Source: JBEIDK01 sp040383485 (GTDB lineage Bacteria; Bacteroidota; Bacteroidia; UBA4408). From it: a DNA stretch of 16,144 nucleotides. Within the stretch, counting starts at the first letter, position 1. Every line of letters starts with the position of its first letter. The notes beneath the pieces were generated by a model. The model saw nothing but the letters and a program-made list of their open reading frames with translations. It searched no databases and was not told where the DNA came from. The translations under genes were made by a program, and so were the position numbers. This document shows, piece by piece, positions 13,080 through 16,144 of the stretch. The stretch covers positions 1 to 16,144 of the forward strand of contig JBEIDK010000067.1 of assembly GCA_040383485.1 (NCBI GenBank). The letters run 5' to 3'.

Positions 13080-16000
13080 TTAAAGTACTTTAAAACCTAT
13101 TAATAATATATCATCTACTTGTTCCTTGTTGCTCATCCAATTAGTAATTTCTGTATCAAAAACATTTTTTTGAATTTTCATTTCTTGATTATGATGTTGA
13201 AGTATTAATTCCTTTAATTTTTTAACCATAAATTTTTTACCATTCACTCCACCAAATTGGTCGGCATAACCATCTGTAGTTATGTAAAAGCAAGTCTTCT
13301 CACTTAATGTCAAAATATGATTTGTATAAATTCTTTTTTCAGAGTCTTGTAGACCACCTATCGGGAATTTATCAGCTTTAATCTCTATTAACTCCAAATT
13401 TGAATCGACAATAAATAATGGTCTATTAGCTCCTGAATATTCTAATTTTTTTGACTGTACATTGAATTTTACCAATGCAATATCCATTCCATCTCTGCTT
13501 TGAGTATTCTCTTGATTCTGCTTAAGAGCATGCCTCACACCTAAATTTAACTCGTTTAAAATTAAACTTGGCTCTGTAACGTTTTTCTGATTTACAATTT
13601 CATTTAATAAAGTATTTCCAATCATACTCATAAATGCTCCGGGTACTCCATGTCCTGTGCAATCGACACAAGCAATTAGAAATTCGAAATTGCTAATTTT
13701 TGAAAACCAATAAAAATCACCACTAACAATATCACGCGGCTTGAACAGTATAAAACTCTCTGGCATTAAATCTTTAATATCTGAGTCAACGGGCAAAATA
13801 GCTTGTTGTATTCTTTGCGCATAATTAATACTATCAGTAATGTCTTTATTTTTTTCTTCAACTATTTTCTTTTGAATTTCAACATTTTCTTTTTCTAGCA
13901 CTATTTCTTTGGTGCGCTCAATTACAGTTGCTTCTAATAATGCTTTTGCCTTTTTTAAACGTCTTACACTTAGCTGAATAATAAAATATATTGCGCCAAT
14001 TATTAAAAATAAATAAGTTAAATAAGACCACCATGTCCTGTACCATGGAGGAGAAATAATAAATGAATAAGTATAAATCTTACTTTCAAAACCAAATGTA
14101 TTCAGTGCCTTTAAGTGAAATTTATAGTATCCTTCTTTTAGCTTATTATAATTACATTCATGTATTTTGGTATACTTACTAAATCCATCTTCTAAACCTT
14201 CAAGATAATAAGAATACTTAACTTCAGATTCGTTGGTAAATATGGAAGAACTAAATTTTATTTTGATTGTGTTATGTTCAAAATCCAAAACTTTAATTTC
14301 ACTATTAGGTTGGTTAAAAAAAACTTTATTGTTTGAAGTAAATATTCCACTTGAAATTAAAGAGTCATTTGCTGAGAACTCTGTTATAAATGCATTAAAT
14401 ATTTTTATTTCTGTTTCATTTTTATTGTTAAATAAGTATAGTCCTTCAGCACTTGCTATCCAAAGTTTGTTTTCTGAATCTACAAAAAAATTATACACCA
14501 ATAAATTTTCTAAAGCGCCTAATTCTGTTTTACTTTCTACAAATCCTTTCTTAAATGGTTTGAAAAATTTAATTTTCTTGAATCCATTCGAATCATTATA
14601 AGAAGTAAATAGACTATTATTTTTATCAAAAATACTAGGTTTAAATTGACCACGACTTGAAATATTACCAAAATAATTACAGGGAATAAATTTATCTTGT
14701 GATTTACTATACTCAAGTACACCAACTATTTTACTTAGAAAAATATGTTCATTATTATAAAATGGATAGGTAAATAGAGGTATATCTATTTCATTAGAAT
14801 CACAAATAATTGAGTTTGAAAACTTCTTTAAATCATAATTATAATTAGATTTAAAAACACCATTATTACTGGTAAATATCAACAATTTTCCTAAGCTAGG
14901 TTCAATAATATTAGTAACCTCTGTATTATCAAAAATTGTATCAATTTCTAATTGTTCCCAACTGTCATTTTGAAATTTTAATTGTGAAACTCCGAACTTA
15001 GTTGACAACCAAAATATATTCTTTTTTTTAGACTCTGAAATTGATACTGTTGGCCAATCAGTGAGTAATTCTAAATTAGTTTCTTTTATTTCAAATACAC
15101 CTGAATAAGTTGTTAATAAGAAGTGTTCTTTGTTATTAATATTTAGTTGTTTAAGCTGTATACAATTTCCAGGAATTGTTGCTATTTTTTTAAAAAAAAC
15201 TGTAGTGTTTTCCCCATTATTTGTCTTTGGTAATTTTGCAGCAAATACATCTCGAAGTGTATGACAATATATATAGTCAGCTGTTTTTAAAACACTAATA
15301 ATTCTATCAGGTAAACCGTGTTTTTTATTAAAAAAAGAAATTTGAGATGTTGCATTAATTTTAGAAATACCATTTTCTAATGAAAGCCATAAACCGTTAT
15401 CCTTATCTTCAAATAAACTATGTATGCACCTATCTTGAATACCAGAACTTTCATCAATAATTCTAATATTATTATTTTCTAATATTATTAAACCTCCCAA
15501 TAAACTGCTAAAAGCCAACGAGCCATCGTGTAATCTTATTCCGTCGTAAATTTCATTTTCAATAACAAATCTATTTAACTCTTCATTTTTAAATGGAACA
15601 ATTAAATTAGTCTTCAAATCATATTCAAATATCCCTCTTCTTGTTCCTACAAGCAATTTGGATTTATTAATTTTAAAAAGACTATAAATTTTATCGTTAG
15701 CAAAAAAGGAACCGTTAGTGGTTTCAACTAAGTAATTATCTACTAACTTTTTTAAACCAAAACCCCTATCTAGGACATAAAAATCATCTTCTACTAAATA
15801 TCCAAAATGAAACAATCCTTTAGGTTCTATAACTGAAATTTTATTATTTTCATAAATAAAAATTTTTTCATTAGTTAAAAATATTACTTTATTTTTTGTG
15901 GTATACGTTTTCCAAACATCGCCAAACTCTCTGTGCTTTAATGGTATTTTTGGCAAAAGTGAAATGTAATAGAGCTCACCAACTTTGTTTGGAAAGTAAT

Positions 16001-16144
16001 AACCAATTTCACCTAAACCACCAGTATAAATAAGATTATTATGAGAAATTGCAATTGAACGTATTGCTGTATTATCTGAATTAGGCAGAAGCTCCCAGCT
16101 ATAACCATTGTATTGTATTAGTCCTTGTGAATTGCCAAAATACA
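13080..16144 (-). CDS. Membrane sensor phosphatase: regulator propeller - Y_Y_Y - TM - SpoIIE PP2C (5' end outside window)
   Basis: The frame stays open to the right edge, giving at least 1020 residues. A TTG at 15956 is not the start: in-frame coding with propeller character (GLIQYNGYSW, near 16090-16125) continues upstream. Order: a sensor beta-propeller with Reg_prop-type repeats (IHSLFEDKDNGLWLSLENG; a second near 14430-14500, LWIASAEGLYLF); a Y_Y_Y domain (about 14050-14260, YSYYLEGLEDGFSKYT); one TM helix (about 13974-14028); a coiled coil (about 13800-13970); and a C-terminal PP2C/SpoIIE Ser/Thr phosphatase (about 13083-13760). The phosphatase acidic metal motifs are all present: VSGDFYW, VDCTGHGVPGAF, DGMDIA, TTDGYADQ and QVDD. 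It probably senses an extracytoplasmic ligand and dephosphorylates a cytoplasmic protein, perhaps an anti-sigma antagonist; no partner is encoded here. It is followed at 6 bp by the acetyltransferase. Confidence 0.93.
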   Translation of the reverse strand, partial: YFGNSQGLIQYNGYSWELLPNSDNTAIRSIAISHNNLIYTGGLGEIGYYFPNKVGELYYISLLPKIPLKHREFGDVWKTYTTKNKVIFLTNEKIFIYENNKISVIEPKGLFHFGYLVEDDFYVLDRGFGLKKLVDNYLVETTNGSFFANDKIYSLFKINKSKLLVGTRRGIFEYDLKTNLIVPFKNEELNRFVIENEIYDGIRLHDGSLAFSSLLGGLIILENNNIRIIDESSGIQDRCIHSLFEDKDNGLWLSLENGISKINATSQISFFNKKHGLPDRIISVLKTADYIYCHTLRDVFAAKLPKTNNGENTTVFFKKIATIPGNCIQLKQLNINNKEHFLLTTYSGVFEIKETNLELLTDWPTVSISESKKKNIFWLSTKFGVSQLKFQNDSWEQLEIDTIFDNTEVTNIIEPSLGKLLIFTSNNGVFKSNYNYDLKKFSNSIICDSNEIDIPLFTYPFYNNEHIFLSKIVGVLEYSKSQDKFIPCNYFGNISSRGQFKPSIFDKNNSLFTSYNDSNGFKKIKFFKPFKKGFVESKTELGALENLLVYNFFVDSENKLWIASAEGLYLFNNKNETEIKIFNAFITEFSANDSLISSGIFTSNNKVFFNQPNSEIKVLDFEHNTIKIKFSSSIFTNESEVKYSYYLEGLEDGFSKYTKIHECNYNKLKEGYYKFHLKALNTFGFESKIYTYSFIISPPWYRTWWSYLTYLFLIIGAIYFIIQLSVRRLKKAKALLEATVIERTKEIVLEKENVEIQKKIVEEKNKDITDSINYAQRIQQAILPVDSDIKDLMPESFILFKPRDIVSGDFYWFSKISNFEFLIACVDCTGHGVPGAFMSMIGNTLLNEIVNQKNVTEPSLILNELNLGVRHALKQNQENTQSRDGMDIALVKFNVQSKKLEYSGANRPLFIVDSNLELIEIKADKFPIGGLQDSEKRIYTNHILTLSEKTCFYITTDGYADQFGGVNGKKFMVKKLKELILQHHNQEMKIQKNVFDTEITNWMSNKEQVDDILLIGFKVL

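Noticed and set aside
14233..14601. 122-residue + strand frame
   Set aside because: It is antisense to the Y_Y_Y/propeller part of the sensor phosphatase; long antisense frames are expected there.

Overview
The window is from a member of the Bacteroidota, probably a free-living flavobacterium- or sphingobacterium/chitinophaga-like organism. The DNA is AT-rich and start codons lack Shine-Dalgarno sequences. Two proteins carry type IX secretion (T9SS, Por system) C-terminal sorting signals, one of them with SprB-type repeats. Ribosomal protein bS16 has the long Ala/Glu tail typical of the phylum. Several genes are preceded by matches to the Bacteroidota promoter consensus TTTG-N17-23-TANNTTTG. 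No phage, plasmid, CRISPR or IS transposase gene is visible.

Left part, about 1-1625 (+ strand, accessory and decaying): a small T9SS-sorted surface protein gene interrupted by an in-frame TAG; a fold-back repeat with CACATAG-type ends; the stub of a second exported protein gene that breaks off after 39 codons; an intact exported protein made of six copies of a 17-residue repeat (a 5-fold beta-flower-type protein); and about 400 bp without a credible gene, holding a long imperfect hairpin and one copy of a dispersed palindromic repeat.

Middle part, 1626-8362: rpsP (-) with its own promoter and terminator; a 961-residue exported protein (-) with an N-terminal Asp-box/propeller-like region, four SprB-type repeats and a T9SS sorting domain; a coiled-coil lipoprotein (-); divergently, a secreted PhoD-like metallophosphatase (+); and a small Ala/Thr-rich, His-tailed lipoprotein (+). 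The convergent gap after that lipoprotein holds a second copy of the dispersed palindrome, flanked by perfect 10-bp direct repeats.

Right part, 8363-16144 (all -): in transcription order, a large membrane sensor phosphatase (regulator propeller, Y_Y_Y, TM helix, coiled coil, SpoIIE-type PP2C), whose 5' end lies outside the window, followed 6 bp later by a GNAT acetyltransferase; then a sterol-desaturase/fatty-acid-hydroxylase family membrane enzyme, a long-chain acyl-CoA synthetase, a double-VOC-domain protein and a cold-shock protein. The desaturase-synthetase-VOC group has short gaps without clear terminators and may be one lipid-related transcription unit. The cold-shock gene has its own strong terminator.

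The genes belong to recognisable families and I see no clear new multi-gene defence or metabolic system. The signals most worth follow-up are the intergenic palindromic elements, above all the pair near 1417-1583 and 8200-8296, and the decaying surface-protein genes at the left end.
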